DNA of 64,000 nucleotides from Actinocatenispora rupis. GTDB taxonomy: Bacteria > Actinomycetota > Actinomycetes > Mycobacteriales > Micromonosporaceae. Below the pieces are notes generated by a model. The model was given only the letters and a program-made list of their open reading frames with translations, was not told the DNA's origin and did no database searches. The position numbers and the translations under genes are program-made. Below are positions 36,617-46,511 of this stretch, one piece after another; positions within the stretch are counted from its first letter, which is position 1, and the number at the start of each line of letters is the position of its first letter. The stretch lies in NCBI RefSeq assembly GCF_016861975.1, contig NZ_BOMB01000025.1, forward strand, positions 56,547-120,546, written 5' to 3'.

Positions 36617-37801
36617 ATGTCCCACCGCACCGTCCTCATCTCCGGCGCCGGCATCGCCGGCCTGACCCTCGCGTACTGGCTGCGCCGGCACGGCTGGGCG
36701 CCGACCGTCGTCGAGCGCGCCCCCGACCTCCGCGCCGGCGGGTACAAGATCGACATTCGGGGTGCGGCGCTCGACGTGGTGGCGCGGATGGGGCTGCTGG
36801 ACGAGATCCGCGCGCGCACCACCGACGTGCGCGGCGGGCACGTGGTCGACGCGACCGGCCGGCGGGTGGCCAGCATGGACGGCGACACGTTCGGCGGCCG
36901 CGTGCACGGCGACGCCGAGATCCACCGCGGCGACCTGGCAGACCTGCTGCGCGCGGCGACCGACGTGGAGTACCGGTTCGGCGACGCGATCGCCGCCCTG
37001 GACGAGACCGACACCGGCGTCACCGTCACGTACGACAGCGGCGACGTCCGGACGTACGACCTGGTCGTCGGCGCGGACGGGCTGCACTCGCGCACCCGCC
37101 GCCTCGCGTTCGGCCCGGAGGAGCGGTACGTGCGGCCGATGGGCTACCGGATCGCGGTGTACAGCGTGCCCAACCACCTCGACCTGGACCGCGAGGAGCT
37201 GACGTACGTCGGGGCCGGGCGCACCGCGCTCACGTACAGCACCGCCCGCGACGACGGCGCCAAGGCCATGTTCCTGTACGCCACGCCCGACGCGTCCCGC
37301 CGTACCCCGGAGGAACTGCGGCGTGAGCTGGCCGAGGAGTACCGGGGGGAGGGGTGGGAGGTGCCGACGCTGCTCGCCGGCCTGGCCGCCACCCCCGACT
37401 TCTACGCCGACGCGATGGCCCAGGTGCACATGGACGCGTGGTCGCGCGGGCGGGTGGCGCTCGTCGGCGACGCCGCGTACGCCGCGTCACCGGCCTCCGG
37501 GCAGGGCACCAGCCTCGCGCTCGTCGGCGCGTACGTGCTCGCCGGCGAGCTTGCCGCGGCCCCCGACCACCGCACCGGCTTCGCCGCGTACGAGCGGGCG
37601 ATGCGACCGTACGTGGCCGCGAACCAGCGGCTCGGACCGGCGAACGTCAAGCGGATGGTGTTGCGCAGCAAGGGACAGGTGCGCCTGTCGATGGCGATGC
37701 TGTCGGTCCTCGGCCGGCTCCCCGGCCACGACCGGATGATGGCCCGCGTCGTGGCGCCCATCCACCGGGCCGCCACCGCGATCGCGCTCAGGACCTACTG
37801 A
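36617..37801 (+). CDS. FAD-dependent aromatic-type monooxygenase
   Basis: Group A flavoprotein hydroxylase of 394 aa. FAD motifs: [19 protein letters not shown] (GxGxxG near residues 9-14), the DG motif [16 protein letters not shown], and the GD motif [20 protein letters not shown]. Related to PgaE/TetX-like oxidases that act on polyketides, phenols or antibiotics; the substrate is unknown. ATG 36617 has GAGGAG upstream. Its last 14 bp overlap the end of the convergent HAD gene. Controlled by the adjacent TetR. Confidence 0.88.
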   Translation: MSHRTVLISGAGIAGLTLAYWLRRHGWAPTVVERAPDLRAGGYKIDIRGAALDVVARMGLLDEIRARTTDVRGGHVVDATGRRVASMDGDTFGGRVHGDAEIHRGDLADLLRAATDVEYRFGDAIAALDETDTGVTVTYDSGDVRTYDLVVGADGLHSRTRRLAFGPEERYVRPMGYRIAVYSVPNHLDLDREELTYVGAGRTALTYSTARDDGAKAMFLYATPDASRRTPEELRRELAEEYRGEGWEVPTLLAGLAATPDFYADAMAQVHMDAWSRGRVALVGDAAYAASPASGQGTSLALVGAYVLAGELAAAPDHRTGFAAYERAMRPYVAANQRLGPANVKRMVLRSKGQVRLSMAMLSVLGRLPGHDRMMARVVAPIHRAATAIALRTY

Positions 37802-38702
37802 CGTGGTGCCGCCGGTAGCGGTACCCGGCGAGGAACGCGACCGCCGCCAACCCCACCGGCAGCACGTACTTCGCGGCGCGCCGGCCGGTACGGAAGTCGT
37901 GCACCTCCCAGCCGCGGGCCCGCGCCAGCCGCCGCAGCGGGGCGTCCGGGTTGATGGCCACCGCGCCGCCGGTCACCGTCAGCATCGGCAGGTCGTTGAT
38001 CGAGTCGCTGTACGCCACGCACCGGTCCAGGTCCAGCTTCTCCCGCGCGGCCAGCGCCCGGATCGCCTCCGCCTTCGCCGGACCGTGCAGCAGGTCGCCG
38101 ACGAGCCGGCCGGTGTAGATGCCGTCGCGGGTCTCGGCGACCGTACCGAGTGCGCCGGTCAGCCCGAGCCGCCGGGCCAGCAGCTCCGCCAGCTCCACCG
38201 GCGCCGCCGTCACCAACCACACCCGTTGCCCGGCGTCCAGGTGCAGCTGCGCGAACGCCCGGGTGCCCGACCAGATCCGCGCCGCCAGCAGCTCGTCGTA
38301 GATCTCCTCGCCGTGCTCCACGATCTCGTCCACCCGACGCCCCGCCACGAACGCCAGCGCCGTGTCCCGCGCCCCCGAGATGTCCTCCACGTCCTCCGTA
38401 CTCGTGGCCCGGAACTTCAGGTGCTTCCACGCGAAGCCGGCCAGGTCGCGGACCGTGAAGTAGTCGCGCGCGGCGAGCCCGCGGGCGAACCAGAAGATGG
38501 AGGCGCCGCGCAGCAACGTGTTGTCCACGTCGAAGAACGCCGCCGCCGTCGGATCCGGACTGACCCGTCGCGGTACGCCCGGGGTCTGCGCCCCACCCAC
38601 CGCGTACGCCGTGCTGGCCAGCTCGGCGCTCGCCGCGCCGGCCACCCGGGCGCGGTCCGCACGCCGCCGGCGCCGGCTGCGTAGCCGGGCGAACACATCC
38701 AC
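37788..38702 (-). CDS. HAD-IB family phosphatase (SerB-like) with C-terminal membrane segment
   Basis: HAD hydrolase of 304 aa. Motif I is [13 protein letters not shown] (residues ~55-67), motif [12 protein letters not shown], motifs [14 protein letters not shown] and [14 protein letters not shown]. The C terminus ends in a short hydrophobic span ([18 protein letters not shown]). Start GTG 38702 is favoured because TACCCT lies six bases upstream. It is cotranscribed or adjacent to the DUF5667-like gene and the BldN sigma gene. The substrate could be phosphoserine or a lipid phosphate. Confidence 0.85.
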   Translation of the reverse strand: MDVFARLRSRRRRRADRARVAGAASAELASTAYAVGGAQTPGVPRRVSPDPTAAAFFDVDNTLLRGASIFWFARGLAARDYFTVRDLAGFAWKHLKFRATSTEDVEDISGARDTALAFVAGRRVDEIVEHGEEIYDELLAARIWSGTRAFAQLHLDAGQRVWLVTAAPVELAELLARRLGLTGALGTVAETRDGIYTGRLVGDLLHGPAKAEAIRALAAREKLDLDRCVAYSDSINDLPMLTVTGGAVAINPDAPLRRLARARGWEVHDFRTGRRAAKYVLPVGLAAVAFLAGYRYRRHHVSRS

Positions 38703-38734
38703 CCGCCGAGGGTATCCGCCGGCGGCGGAACCGG

Positions 38735-39889
38735 TCAGAGCAGACCGCCGAGGATTTTCCCGATTGTGCCGAACAGACCGCCGCCCCCGGACCCGGACGA
38801 CGGGCTCGGCGACGCGGACCCGCTCCCGGTCGGCAGCGGCACCCCCGGTACTCCCGACAGCGGCCCGGAACTGCTCGGACTCGGCGACGGCCGGCCGCTC
38901 GGCGTACCGGACGGGGTGGGGGCGTGGGACGGCCGCTCGCTGCGCGACGCGCGTCCCTCCCCGCTGCCCGCCGGGCCCGGCGCGCTGCCGCCCGGCAACG
39001 CGGAACAGGTCTGCGGGATCGGCCCGAGCGCGTCGGCGTCGACGGCCTTGCCGGCGGTGCACAGCAGCAGCCGGCGCAGGTTCGTCGCGCGCTGCTGCAC
39101 CTCGTCCACCAGCGCCAACGACCGCAACGCCCGGGTACGCGAATCGCCGGACAGCCCGGACAGCAGCGACACCACGTCGGGCCGCTGGTTGCCCGCGAAC
39201 GTGGTCACCGCGTCGAGCGACGCCGCGTCCCGCCGGGACACCGCGGTCGAGTCGAGCAGCTTCGTACCCTGGCGGGTCTGGCGGTCCATGTCGTCGAGCA
39301 CGCCCGCGAGGCTGTGCGGATCGCCCTTCACCGAGCCCGCCTCGCCCGCCCGCGTACGCGCGAACTGCAGGTACAGCTCCCCGGAGTTCAGGTCGGAGCC
39401 GGCGAGGGCGATCTGGGCCCGCTCGGTCGACCGCTTCACGTCGTACAGCGGGTCGCCGGGAACCGCCGACGTACTCGCCGCGGCGACGCCGGAGATGCCG
39501 AGCGCGCCGGCGACCACGCCGCCCACGACGACCAGCCGCAGCTTCGGCCGGCGGTTCGGCGGCGCGGCGTGGTGCGTGGGCCGGGGTGCGGTCGGGTCGG
39601 GCTCCGCGTCGTGCCGGGCGTCGCCGATGCCGTGCAGCGCGGCGTCGGCCATCAGCCGGTCCCGCAGGTTCGCCCGGAACTCCGGATCGATGCCGGTGCC
39701 CGCCTCGAACGCCGTCCGCTCGGCGGAAATCCGCTGCCCGAGACACACCAGATGTGCGAGTGCGTCGTCGGTGTCGGGAGTATGGTGGCCCGATCGGTGG
39801 TGGCCCGACGGTCCGCCTTCCGGGGCGGTGCCGTGCTTCTCGGCGAGCACAGCGAAGCGCTCGGCCCGCCGACGCAGGAAGATGTTCAT
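38735..39889 (-). CDS. DUF5667-like membrane protein, candidate anti-sigma partner of BldN
   Basis: Single-pass protein of 384 aa. About 120 cytoplasmic residues (including [15 protein letters not shown] and ECF-linked [12 protein letters not shown]) precede one membrane segment ([20 protein letters not shown]). An extracytoplasmic helical domain of DUF5667 type follows ([20 protein letters not shown]), then a Ser/Pro/Gly-rich tail. ATG 39889 follows AAGGAGG; GTG 39901 falls inside that ribosome site. It is directly downstream of the BldN-like sigma gene, where Streptomyces has the anti-sigma gene rsbN, so an anti-sigma role is a fair inference. Confidence 0.7.
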   Translation of the reverse strand: MNIFLRRRAERFAVLAEKHGTAPEGGPSGHHRSGHHTPDTDDALAHLVCLGQRISAERTAFEAGTGIDPEFRANLRDRLMADAALHGIGDARHDAEPDPTAPRPTHHAAPPNRRPKLRLVVVGGVVAGALGISGVAAASTSAVPGDPLYDVKRSTERAQIALAGSDLNSGELYLQFARTRAGEAGSVKGDPHSLAGVLDDMDRQTRQGTKLLDSTAVSRRDAASLDAVTTFAGNQRPDVVSLLSGLSGDSRTRALRSLALVDEVQQRATNLRRLLLCTAGKAVDADALGPIPQTCSALPGGSAPGPAGSGEGRASRSERPSHAPTPSGTPSGRPSPSPSSSGPLSGVPGVPLPTGSGSASPSPSSGSGGGGLFGTIGKILGGLL

Positions 39890-40136
39890 CGCCGCGCGCA
39901 CCTCCTTCTGTCTCAGAGCGCGCCGGGCCCACCGACGCAGCCGGCCGGGCAGCCAGCGATGCGCCGCCGTACACCGTCGACCTCATGGGGACCAACGCGC
40001 ACCGGTACGAGCGGGTTACGCCCGGACAGGCTGACAGGGGGTCGGCCGTTCGGCCAACCACCCCGCCGGACACCGGACGTCGCGACCGCCCGACGGCGAG
40101 CCGCGACCCGGACAGGATGCGTACGACGAGCGGACG

Positions 40137-40985
40137 TCACGGGGTGAAGCCCTCCGGCAGGAGCCGGGCGAGCGACCGCACCGCCCGGTACTGCAGCGCC
40201 TTGATCGCGCCCTCGTTCTTGCCCATCGTCTGCGCCGTCTCCGCCACCGAGAACCCTTGCAGGAACCGCAGAACAATACACTCCTGCTGCTCCGGATTGA
40301 GTCTCTTGACCGCTTCCAGCAGCGTCTGGTTGGTGAGTTTGTCCACGACGGCGGACTCGGGGCTGCCCTCGGGCCCGCGCTCCGGGCTGTCCGCGTCGAG
40401 CACCTCGGCGGTCGACACCTCCAGCCGGTACCGGCCGGACTTGAAGTGGTCGGCGACGAGGTTGCGGGCGATCGTGACGAGCCAGGCGCCGAGGTCGCGG
40501 CCCTGCCAGGTGAAGCTGCCGATGCGGCGCAGCGCCCGCAGGAACGTCTCGGACGTCAGGTCCTCGGCGGTCTGCCGGGTACTGACCCGGAAGTAGATGA
40601 ACCGGAACACGGTGTCGCAGTACCGGTCGTAGATCTGGCCGAACGCCTCGGTGTCACCGGCCTGCGCCCGCTGCACCAGCCGCCACACCTCGGTGGCCGA
40701 CTCCGGTACCTGCTCGGGCGGTTGCTCGTCCGGCGCCGGTACGCGCTCGATGCGTTGGGTCGCGGTGTTGTCCGCGGGGCGCTCGGCGGCGTGCGACGGG
40801 CGGGGCCGCGGCCGGGTCCGGGTGGCGGCGCCGCGGATGGCCTGGCCGGCGCGTTCGGCGAGAGACGGGGAGCGGTCGGCGGTGTCCATCTCGGTGACGA
40901 GGCTGCGCAGCGACCTGAGCCCGTCGCTGATGCTGAACCGTTCGGGCCCGAAGCCCGGTCCGTACGGGATGCTGCTCGCGCTCAC
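40137..40985 (-). CDS. bldN: BldN-family ECF sigma factor
   Basis: Sigma-70 family protein of 282 aa. A ~90-residue N-terminal extension precedes region 2 (FGQIYDRYCDTVFRFIYFRV, QTAEDLTSETFLRALRRIGS) and region 4 (LNPEQQECIVLRFLQGFSV, ETAQTMGKNEGAIKALQYRA). The region 4 wording is very close to Streptomyces BldN, which drives aerial-development and chaplin genes and is made as a pro-protein; the N-terminal extension is consistent with that. GTG 40985 follows GAGGGG. The DUF5667 gene follows downstream. Confidence 0.85.
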   Translation of the reverse strand: MSASSIPYGPGFGPERFSISDGLRSLRSLVTEMDTADRSPSLAERAGQAIRGAATRTRPRPRPSHAAERPADNTATQRIERVPAPDEQPPEQVPESATEVWRLVQRAQAGDTEAFGQIYDRYCDTVFRFIYFRVSTRQTAEDLTSETFLRALRRIGSFTWQGRDLGAWLVTIARNLVADHFKSGRYRLEVSTAEVLDADSPERGPEGSPESAVVDKLTNQTLLEAVKRLNPEQQECIVLRFLQGFSVAETAQTMGKNEGAIKALQYRAVRSLARLLPEGFTP

Positions 40986-41358
40986 CGCTGCCACCCCTCA
41001 TGGCGACGCCCGCCGGTTCGGCGGACGCTGCCAGGTGTGACGGTGTGACAGGACGGTGCTTCGACGGGCACTGCGGCCTCCTCGGGCGAGGGGTTCGGTT
41101 CCCAAGGCTCAGGTGAGTCGACCCGGATGATCATAGGCCGGACATCACACTGATGTGTGTACTCGACTACTACGAGCAACAGTGTGTCGGGGTGCCTACC
41201 GCCGGTGACGGACAGGCTGTCCGTCCCGTTGGGCTAATTTGTCGCGAGCAACTTTCACTTTGCATGTGGCCCTCGGCCGTACCCCTCGGTCGCCACGTCC
41301 TGCGGATCACCGCACGATACCCGGGACGGCGCGCGGGGGCGCCCCGCGCGGCACGCGT
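40986..41358. other. Upstream region of the BldN-type sigma gene
   Basis: A 373-bp gap between divergent genes. It holds two palindromes: ACATCA-CAC-TGATGT at 41142-41156 and GACGGACAG-G-CTGTCCGTC at 41207-41225. These could be operators for the sigma gene (in Streptomyces bldN is controlled by BldD); an exact BldD box was not found. AT-richer DNA (ACTTTCACTTTGCATG, 41250-41265) follows. Confidence 0.5.
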
Positions 41359-42915
41359 ATGCCAGACTCGGTGGCCGTGGAGCAGGACATCCGTAACATC
41401 CTCGACCTCCTGTCCCAGGCCGCCCGGGACCGCCCGGACCACGTCGCGCTGCGCTGCGGTACGGCGACGGTCCGGTGGTCCGAGCTGTCCGACGCGGTGC
41501 GCGCCACCGCCAACGGACTGCGGGAGTTGCGTCCCGGTCCCGGTGACCGGCTCGCCCTGGTGTCACCCAACGGAATCGACTGGGTCGTCGCGTACTTTGC
41601 CGCCCTGGCAGCGGATCTCGTCGTCGTCCCCGGCAATCCCGCGTACACGGGGGCGGAGTTGGGGCGGCTGCTCGCCGACTCCGGCGCCCGCGTCCTCGTC
41701 GGCACGCCGGAGGTGCACGAGGCGACCGCCGACCACACCGTCACGCGGTACGTGGTGGGTGGTGCACACCCGGCGGCGCGGCCGTTCGCCGAGCTGCGGG
41801 CCGACGGCGACTTGACCGCACCGGTACGTGGCGGCGAGGACACCGCCGTGCTGCTGTACACCTCCGGCACCTCCGGTACGCCACGGGCGGCGATGCTCAG
41901 CCACCGTGCGCTGCTGGCCAACGGCGAGCAGCTCGCCGCGCTCGACCCGCCGCCGGTCGGGCCGGACGACGTGGTGCTGCTGGCGCTGCCGCTGTTCCAC
42001 GCGTTCGGGCTGGGGCCGGGGCTGCACGCGGTCGTCCGGCACGCGGCGACCGGCGTACTGGTGACGCGGTTCGACGCCGAGACGACCCTCGACGACCTCT
42101 CCCGGTACGAGGTGAGCACGGTGCTCGGCGTGCCGTCGATGTACGCGGCGTGGGTGCGGCGGCCGGGGTTCGCGGAGCGGTTCGCGCGGGTGCGGTTGGC
42201 GGTGACGGGCGCGGCGCCGCTGGCCCCGGAGACCCGGCAGGCGCTCGCGGACGCCGGCGTCGAGCCGTGGGACGGGTACGGGTTGACCGAGGCGGGGCCG
42301 GTCGTGACGAGTTCGCTGGTCGCGCCGGCCCGGCGTACGACGGGGTCGGTGGGGCGGCCGTTGGCCGGTGTGGAGCTGCGGCTGGTCGGCGCGGACGGCG
42401 AGCCGATCTCCGCCGAGGAGTACGAGGAGGACGCGGACGCGAGTCCGGGCACCGATCCGGGCGAGATCCACGTCCGCGGCGCCAACCTGTTCTCCGGGTA
42501 CTGGCCGGACGGCGTGGACGGGCCGGACGCGGACGGCTGGTGGGCCACCGGCGACGTCGGGTACGTGGACGAGGACGGCGACCTGTTCCTGGTGGACCGG
42601 ATCGGCGAGCTGATCCTGGTGTCCGGCTTCAACGTCTACCCGCGCGAGGTCGAGCTGGTCCTCGTCGACCACCCGGCGGTACGCGAGGCGGCGGTGGTCG
42701 GCGCGCCGCATCCGTTGACCGGGCAGGCGGTGCGCGCGTTCGTGGTGCTGTACGACGGGGCGCACGTCGGCGAGGACGACCTGATCGACTACTGCCACCG
42801 GTACCTGGCGCACTTCAAGTGCCCGGTCGGCGTGGACTTCGTGGCGGAGCTGCCGCACAGCGCGACCGGCAAGGTACGCAAGTCGGTGCTGCGGGATACT
42901 GGTGGGCGTGACTGA
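41359..42915 (+). CDS. AMP-dependent acyl-CoA synthetase/ligase family protein
   Basis: ANL-superfamily ligase of ~518 aa. Motifs: LLYTSGTSGTPRAAMLSH (P-loop A3), DGYGLTEAGPVV (A5), GWWATGDVGYVDEDGDLFLV (A7), RIGELILVSGFNVYPREVE (A8) and the catalytic Lys in SATGKVRKSVL. It probably activates a fatty or carboxylic acid as CoA ester. Start is uncertain among ATG 41359, GTG 41371 and GTG 41377. It overlaps the glutaredoxin-like gene by 8 bp. Confidence 0.85.
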   Translation: MPDSVAVEQDIRNILDLLSQAARDRPDHVALRCGTATVRWSELSDAVRATANGLRELRPGPGDRLALVSPNGIDWVVAYFAALAADLVVVPGNPAYTGAELGRLLADSGARVLVGTPEVHEATADHTVTRYVVGGAHPAARPFAELRADGDLTAPVRGGEDTAVLLYTSGTSGTPRAAMLSHRALLANGEQLAALDPPPVGPDDVVLLALPLFHAFGLGPGLHAVVRHAATGVLVTRFDAETTLDDLSRYEVSTVLGVPSMYAAWVRRPGFAERFARVRLAVTGAAPLAPETRQALADAGVEPWDGYGLTEAGPVVTSSLVAPARRTTGSVGRPLAGVELRLVGADGEPISAEEYEEDADASPGTDPGEIHVRGANLFSGYWPDGVDGPDADGWWATGDVGYVDEDGDLFLVDRIGELILVSGFNVYPREVELVLVDHPAVREAAVVGAPHPLTGQAVRAFVVLYDGAHVGEDDLIDYCHRYLAHFKCPVGVDFVAELPHSATGKVRKSVLRDTGGRD

Positions 42916-43150
42916 GCGGTTGACGCTGCTGACCCGCGAGGGCTGCCACCTGTGCGACGACGCGAAGGTGGCGATGGCCCGGGTGGCCGCCACGGCCGGC
43001 GTCGGGTGGCGCGAGGTCGACGTGGCGAGCGACATCGAGCTGGAGCGGGAGTACGGGGACCGGCTGCCGGTGATCCTCCTGGACGGCCGCGAGCACGGCT
43101 ACTGGCGGGTCGAGGAGGACCGGCTGCTCCGCGACCTCGCGTCGGGGTGA
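42908..43150 (+). CDS. Glutaredoxin-like (DUF836) protein
   Basis: Thioredoxin-fold protein of 80 aa with the redox motif LLTREGCHLCDDAK (Cys-His-Leu-Cys near residues 13-16) and the cis-Pro in RLPVILLDGREHGYWRV. GTG 42908 lies within the end of the ligase gene. GATACT at 42895-42900 is seven bases upstream, so internal leaderless transcription is possible. The partner protein is unknown. Confidence 0.85.
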   Translation: MTERLTLLTREGCHLCDDAKVAMARVAATAGVGWREVDVASDIELEREYGDRLPVILLDGREHGYWRVEEDRLLRDLASG

Positions 43151-43212
43151 CCCCCGGCATCCGACGACGTCCGTCGATGCGCGGCGCGCCGGCGCTCTCG
43201 TACGCTCGGGCC

Positions 43213-43845
43213 ATGCATCTGGTGTGGGACTGGAACGGCACGCTCCTCGACGACTTCCGGTTGACCGCCGAGGCGACGAACGCCGCGTTCCGGACGTGCT
43301 CGGAGCGGGTCGTCGACGAGGAGGAGCTGCGGCGCCGCTTCCGCCGCCCGATCGCCGAGTACTACGCGGAGGTGCTCGGCCAGCCCGTCGACGCGGCCGA
43401 GTTCGCCCGGCTGGACAAGGTCTTCCACGACACGTACCACGGGCGGCTCGGGGAGGTCGGGCTCGCGGCGGGTGCGGCGGAGGCGCTGGCGGCGTGGCCG
43501 GGCACGCAGTCGTTGCTGTCGATGTGGTTCCACGACCAGCTCGTCCCGTTCGTCGACGGTTTCGGGCTGACCCCGCACTTCGCCCGCATCGACGGGCTGC
43601 GCGACCGCGTCGGCGGCGGTTCCAAGACCGACCATCTGGTACGTCACCTGGCGGCGCTGGGGATGTCCGGCGGTGACTGCGTCCTGATCGGCGACACCCT
43701 CGACGACGCGGCGGCGGCGCGCGCGGTGGGCGCCGACTGCGTACTCGTCACCGGCGGCTTCACCGACGAGGAACGCCTGCGCGGCACCGGTTTCCCGGTC
43801 GCGCCGTCGCTGCCCGCCGCGGTCGCCCGCGCCACCCGTATCTGA
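43213..43845 (+). CDS. HAD hydrolase (phosphoglycolate phosphatase-like)
   Basis: HAD-superfamily phosphatase of 210 aa. Motif I is LVWDWNGTLLDDFRLT (Asp near residue 5), with VGGGSKTDHLVRHL (motif III Lys) and CVLIGDTLDDAAAARAVG (motif IV). ATG 43213 follows TACGCT (43201-43206) by six bases, a leaderless arrangement. The substrate is not identifiable. Confidence 0.88.
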   Translation: MHLVWDWNGTLLDDFRLTAEATNAAFRTCSERVVDEEELRRRFRRPIAEYYAEVLGQPVDAAEFARLDKVFHDTYHGRLGEVGLAAGAAEALAAWPGTQSLLSMWFHDQLVPFVDGFGLTPHFARIDGLRDRVGGGSKTDHLVRHLAALGMSGGDCVLIGDTLDDAAAARAVGADCVLVTGGFTDEERLRGTGFPVAPSLPAAVARATRI

Positions 43846-43927
43846 CCCGCCGGCCGCCGTCGGTACGTGCCGAGCGCGCCGCGACGGGCGCGGGCGTACC
43901 CGGGAACGGGGCTGTGGCAGGGAACCA

Positions 43928-43974
43928 GGGCGGGCATGGTGTCGGGCGGGCATGGTGTCGGGCGGGCATGGTCC
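43928..43974. repeat. Tandem repeat, 16-bp unit, three copies
   Basis: The unit GGGCGGGCATGGTGTC occurs at 43928-43943 and 43944-43959; a truncated third copy runs from 43960. It lies just outside the terminator hairpins of the convergent peptidase gene. Confidence 0.75.
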
Positions 43975-43985
43975 GGGGACATGGT

Positions 43986-44020
43986 GCGGGGCGGGAGTCA
44001 TCCGACTGCTCCCGCCCCGC
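43986..44020. terminator. Terminator hairpin 2 of the M6 peptidase gene
   Basis: Perfect 12-bp arms GCGGGGCGGGAG and CTCCCGCCCCGC around an 11-nt loop. It stands in tandem with the hairpin at 44023-44050, between the HAD gene and the leftward peptidase gene. Confidence 0.75.
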
Positions 44021-44022
44021 GC

Positions 44023-44050
44023 GTCGGAGGCACCCGCCAGTGCCTCCGAC
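44023..44050 (-). terminator. Terminator hairpin 1 of the M6 peptidase gene
   Basis: Perfect 11-bp arms GTCGGAGGCAC and GTGCCTCCGAC around a 6-nt loop, nine bases beyond the peptidase stop codon. Confidence 0.8.
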
Positions 44051-44059
44051 CGTCACCGG

Positions 44060-46357
44060 TCACTTGGCGAACGACACCTCGACGCCGAGCCGACCGTCCT
44101 GGTACTCCTTGGTCACGGTGATCTTCGTACCGGAGCCGGCGACCTTGACCGAGCCCTTGGCGTTGGCCGGATCGTAGTAGCGACCGGGGTCGCTGTCGTC
44201 GAAGGTCCCGACACCGGCCTGCGCGGGCAGGCTGGCGGTGAGACCACCGGCGCGGTGCAGGCTCAGCGCGTCCGTCCGGTGCAGCCCGAAGGTCGCGTCG
44301 AACGGCTGGATCCGGTTGCCGACAAGGGTTCCGTTGGACCACTTGAGGGCCGCCGGGTGCGCGTCGACCGGCAGGACGAGCCCGCCGCCCGGGTGCGCCA
44401 GCGTGTTGTTGTCCTCGTACGCGTCGTTCACGTACCAGACGAGCAGGCCCTTCTGGTACGGGAAGTGCTCGACCCAGTCCGGCCGGGTGTCACCGAAGCC
44501 GAAGTTGTACGGGCCGGTGCGCAGCGTGTCGTCGTAGTCGACGTACTGCCGGTTCTCGACGATGTAGTAGTGCGGCTTCTGCTCGGTGGTGGAGCCGGTC
44601 ATCCGGGTGAAGCCGGAGGCGGTCCAGTCCGAGGTGGCCGACTCGACGTCGTCGGTCGTGGTGGTGCCGTCGACGGTCAGCGCCAGGTCGTCGAGGAACG
44701 CACCGGCGTAGTGCGTGCCGCCGTCGGTCGTGTAGTGCCAGCGGACCTGCACCTTCTTGCCGGCGTACGCGGAGAGGTCGTAGGACAGGTCGGTCCACGT
44801 GCCGTCGGACGAGCCGGTGACCCCGTCGCCGTTCAGCGAGGTCCAGCTGGTGCCGTCGGTGGAGACCTGCGCCTGGAGGTAGTCGTAGTCCTCCTCGATC
44901 TCGTACCACGCCTTGGCGCCGATGCTGGCCTTCGTGGCGCCGGTGAGGTCGACCTCGCGGGTCAGGCTGGTGCTCAGGTTGTCCTTGCTGCCGCTCCACC
45001 ACTCGTAGCTGCCGGAGGCCGGCGTGTTGTAGTCGGTGGTGATGTTCTGGTCGGGCAGCGTGACGACGAGCGCCTGCGGGTTCTTGCCCTGCCGCTCGGC
45101 CGGCCCCAGCGTCAGCCTGGTCCTCGCGCCCCGGTACGGCACGACGTCGTAGTCGAGCCAGCCCAGCTGGTACTTGTCCCACGCGTTCATGTACCCGGGG
45201 GTGGTGCCGATCGAGTCGAAGCCCTTGCCCAGCCACGATCCGGACGACATCAGCGTCCAGCTGCCGGTGCCGTTGTCCCCGCCGGCCGTGTCGTACTCGT
45301 CGGGCAGGCCGAGGTCGTGGCCGAACTCGTGGGCGAACACGCCGAGGCCGCCGTTCTCCGGCTCGGTGGTGTAGTCGCCGACCCACAGCGGCGAGTCGCC
45401 GACCTTCGTACCGCCGAGCAGGTTGCCCTCGGGGCCGGTCTTGCCGGCGTCCGTCGAGTACGCGTACCACCGGTGGGACCAGACCGCGTCCGCGCCCTCG
45501 GTGCCGCCGCCGGCCTCCTCGCCCACACCGGCGTGCACGATCTCGATGTGGTCGAGGTACCCGTCGGGCTCGTTGAAGTTGCCGTCGCCGTCGTAGTCGT
45601 ACCGGTCCCACTGGTCGAACCGGGACAGGTACGAGTCGATCTGCTCGTCGGTCGCGCCGTTCGCCTTCTCCGACTGGTACCAGGCGTTGACGGAGTCCTT
45701 GACGAGGTTCCAGTAGCCGTCGGACTCGGCGATCTCGTTGCTGCCGTACCGCGCCTCGTTGTAGGGCACGGTGACCCAGCCGCTGACGTCACCGTCCACG
45801 GTGAACTTGCCGCTCGACTGCTTCTCGTAGAAGTCCTTGAACGAGTCCTTCTTGCCGAAGAACATGTCCTTGTAGTGCTGGGTGTCGAAGTTGGGCACCC
45901 AGTACGTCGAGTTGTCGTCGGTCGCGCTGCCGTCCCAGTTCCGGTCGGGCTGCGGGATCTGGCCGTTGACCGGGCCGGCGGCGCCGCCCGTACGCGGGTC
46001 GGTCTTGTCGCCGAAGCTGACCAGGATCGTGAAGATCTGGTCCTTGCGGGTGCTCTTGGTCTCCACGTACTGCGGCTTGCCGTCGGCGCGCTTGCCGAGC
46101 CGTACGACATCGGAGCCGGCGATGCTCTTGGGGGTGACGACGCCGTCGGCCTGCTTCTCGGCCGCCTCGCGCATCAGCGCGCGCCGCTTGTCCGACAGCG
46201 GGCTGGGCAGGTCGTCCTCGGCATGGGCGCGGGCCGGTTTGGGTGCCTTCGTGGCGGTGTTGCCGTTCGGCCCGGCGAGTGCCGTGGAGCCGACGGCGCC
46301 GAGCACGAGCAGACCCGCCGCGGCGCCGGCGACGACGCCGGCCAGGGTTCTCCGCAC
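44060..46357 (-). CDS. Secreted immune inhibitor A-like M6 metalloprotease
   Basis: Exported zinc protease of 765 aa. A signal peptide (RRTLAGVVAGAAAGLLVLGA) and a short propeptide are followed by the M6 catalytic domain with the zinc motif VFAHEFGHDLGLPDEYD (near residues 330-346) and the Met-turn-like WTLMSSGSWLG. The C-terminal half holds beta-sandwich (MAM/jelly-roll-like) domains (SYDLSAYAGKKVQVRWHYTTD). GTG 46357 follows AGAGGAGG. Family members degrade host or competitor proteins; in a soil actinomycete, nutrient acquisition is the likely role. Confidence 0.92.
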   Translation of the reverse strand: MRRTLAGVVAGAAAGLLVLGAVGSTALAGPNGNTATKAPKPARAHAEDDLPSPLSDKRRALMREAAEKQADGVVTPKSIAGSDVVRLGKRADGKPQYVETKSTRKDQIFTILVSFGDKTDPRTGGAAGPVNGQIPQPDRNWDGSATDDNSTYWVPNFDTQHYKDMFFGKKDSFKDFYEKQSSGKFTVDGDVSGWVTVPYNEARYGSNEIAESDGYWNLVKDSVNAWYQSEKANGATDEQIDSYLSRFDQWDRYDYDGDGNFNEPDGYLDHIEIVHAGVGEEAGGGTEGADAVWSHRWYAYSTDAGKTGPEGNLLGGTKVGDSPLWVGDYTTEPENGGLGVFAHEFGHDLGLPDEYDTAGGDNGTGSWTLMSSGSWLGKGFDSIGTTPGYMNAWDKYQLGWLDYDVVPYRGARTRLTLGPAERQGKNPQALVVTLPDQNITTDYNTPASGSYEWWSGSKDNLSTSLTREVDLTGATKASIGAKAWYEIEEDYDYLQAQVSTDGTSWTSLNGDGVTGSSDGTWTDLSYDLSAYAGKKVQVRWHYTTDGGTHYAGAFLDDLALTVDGTTTTDDVESATSDWTASGFTRMTGSTTEQKPHYYIVENRQYVDYDDTLRTGPYNFGFGDTRPDWVEHFPYQKGLLVWYVNDAYEDNNTLAHPGGGLVLPVDAHPAALKWSNGTLVGNRIQPFDATFGLHRTDALSLHRAGGLTASLPAQAGVGTFDDSDPGRYYDPANAKGSVKVAGSGTKITVTKEYQDGRLGVEVSFAK

Positions 46358-46511
46358 GAGTTCCTCCTCTGTGTCCTTCCGGCGGGCTGGGGTCGCCGGA
46401 TGGTGGTGGCCCCTGGGGTCAGGGGGTCACGCCGCCCCACCCTGGCACACTCGACTTCCCTTGTCCGCAAAGGAAATCCGGTTTAGACCTCGGCTTAAGG
46501 CGCTCTTTAGA

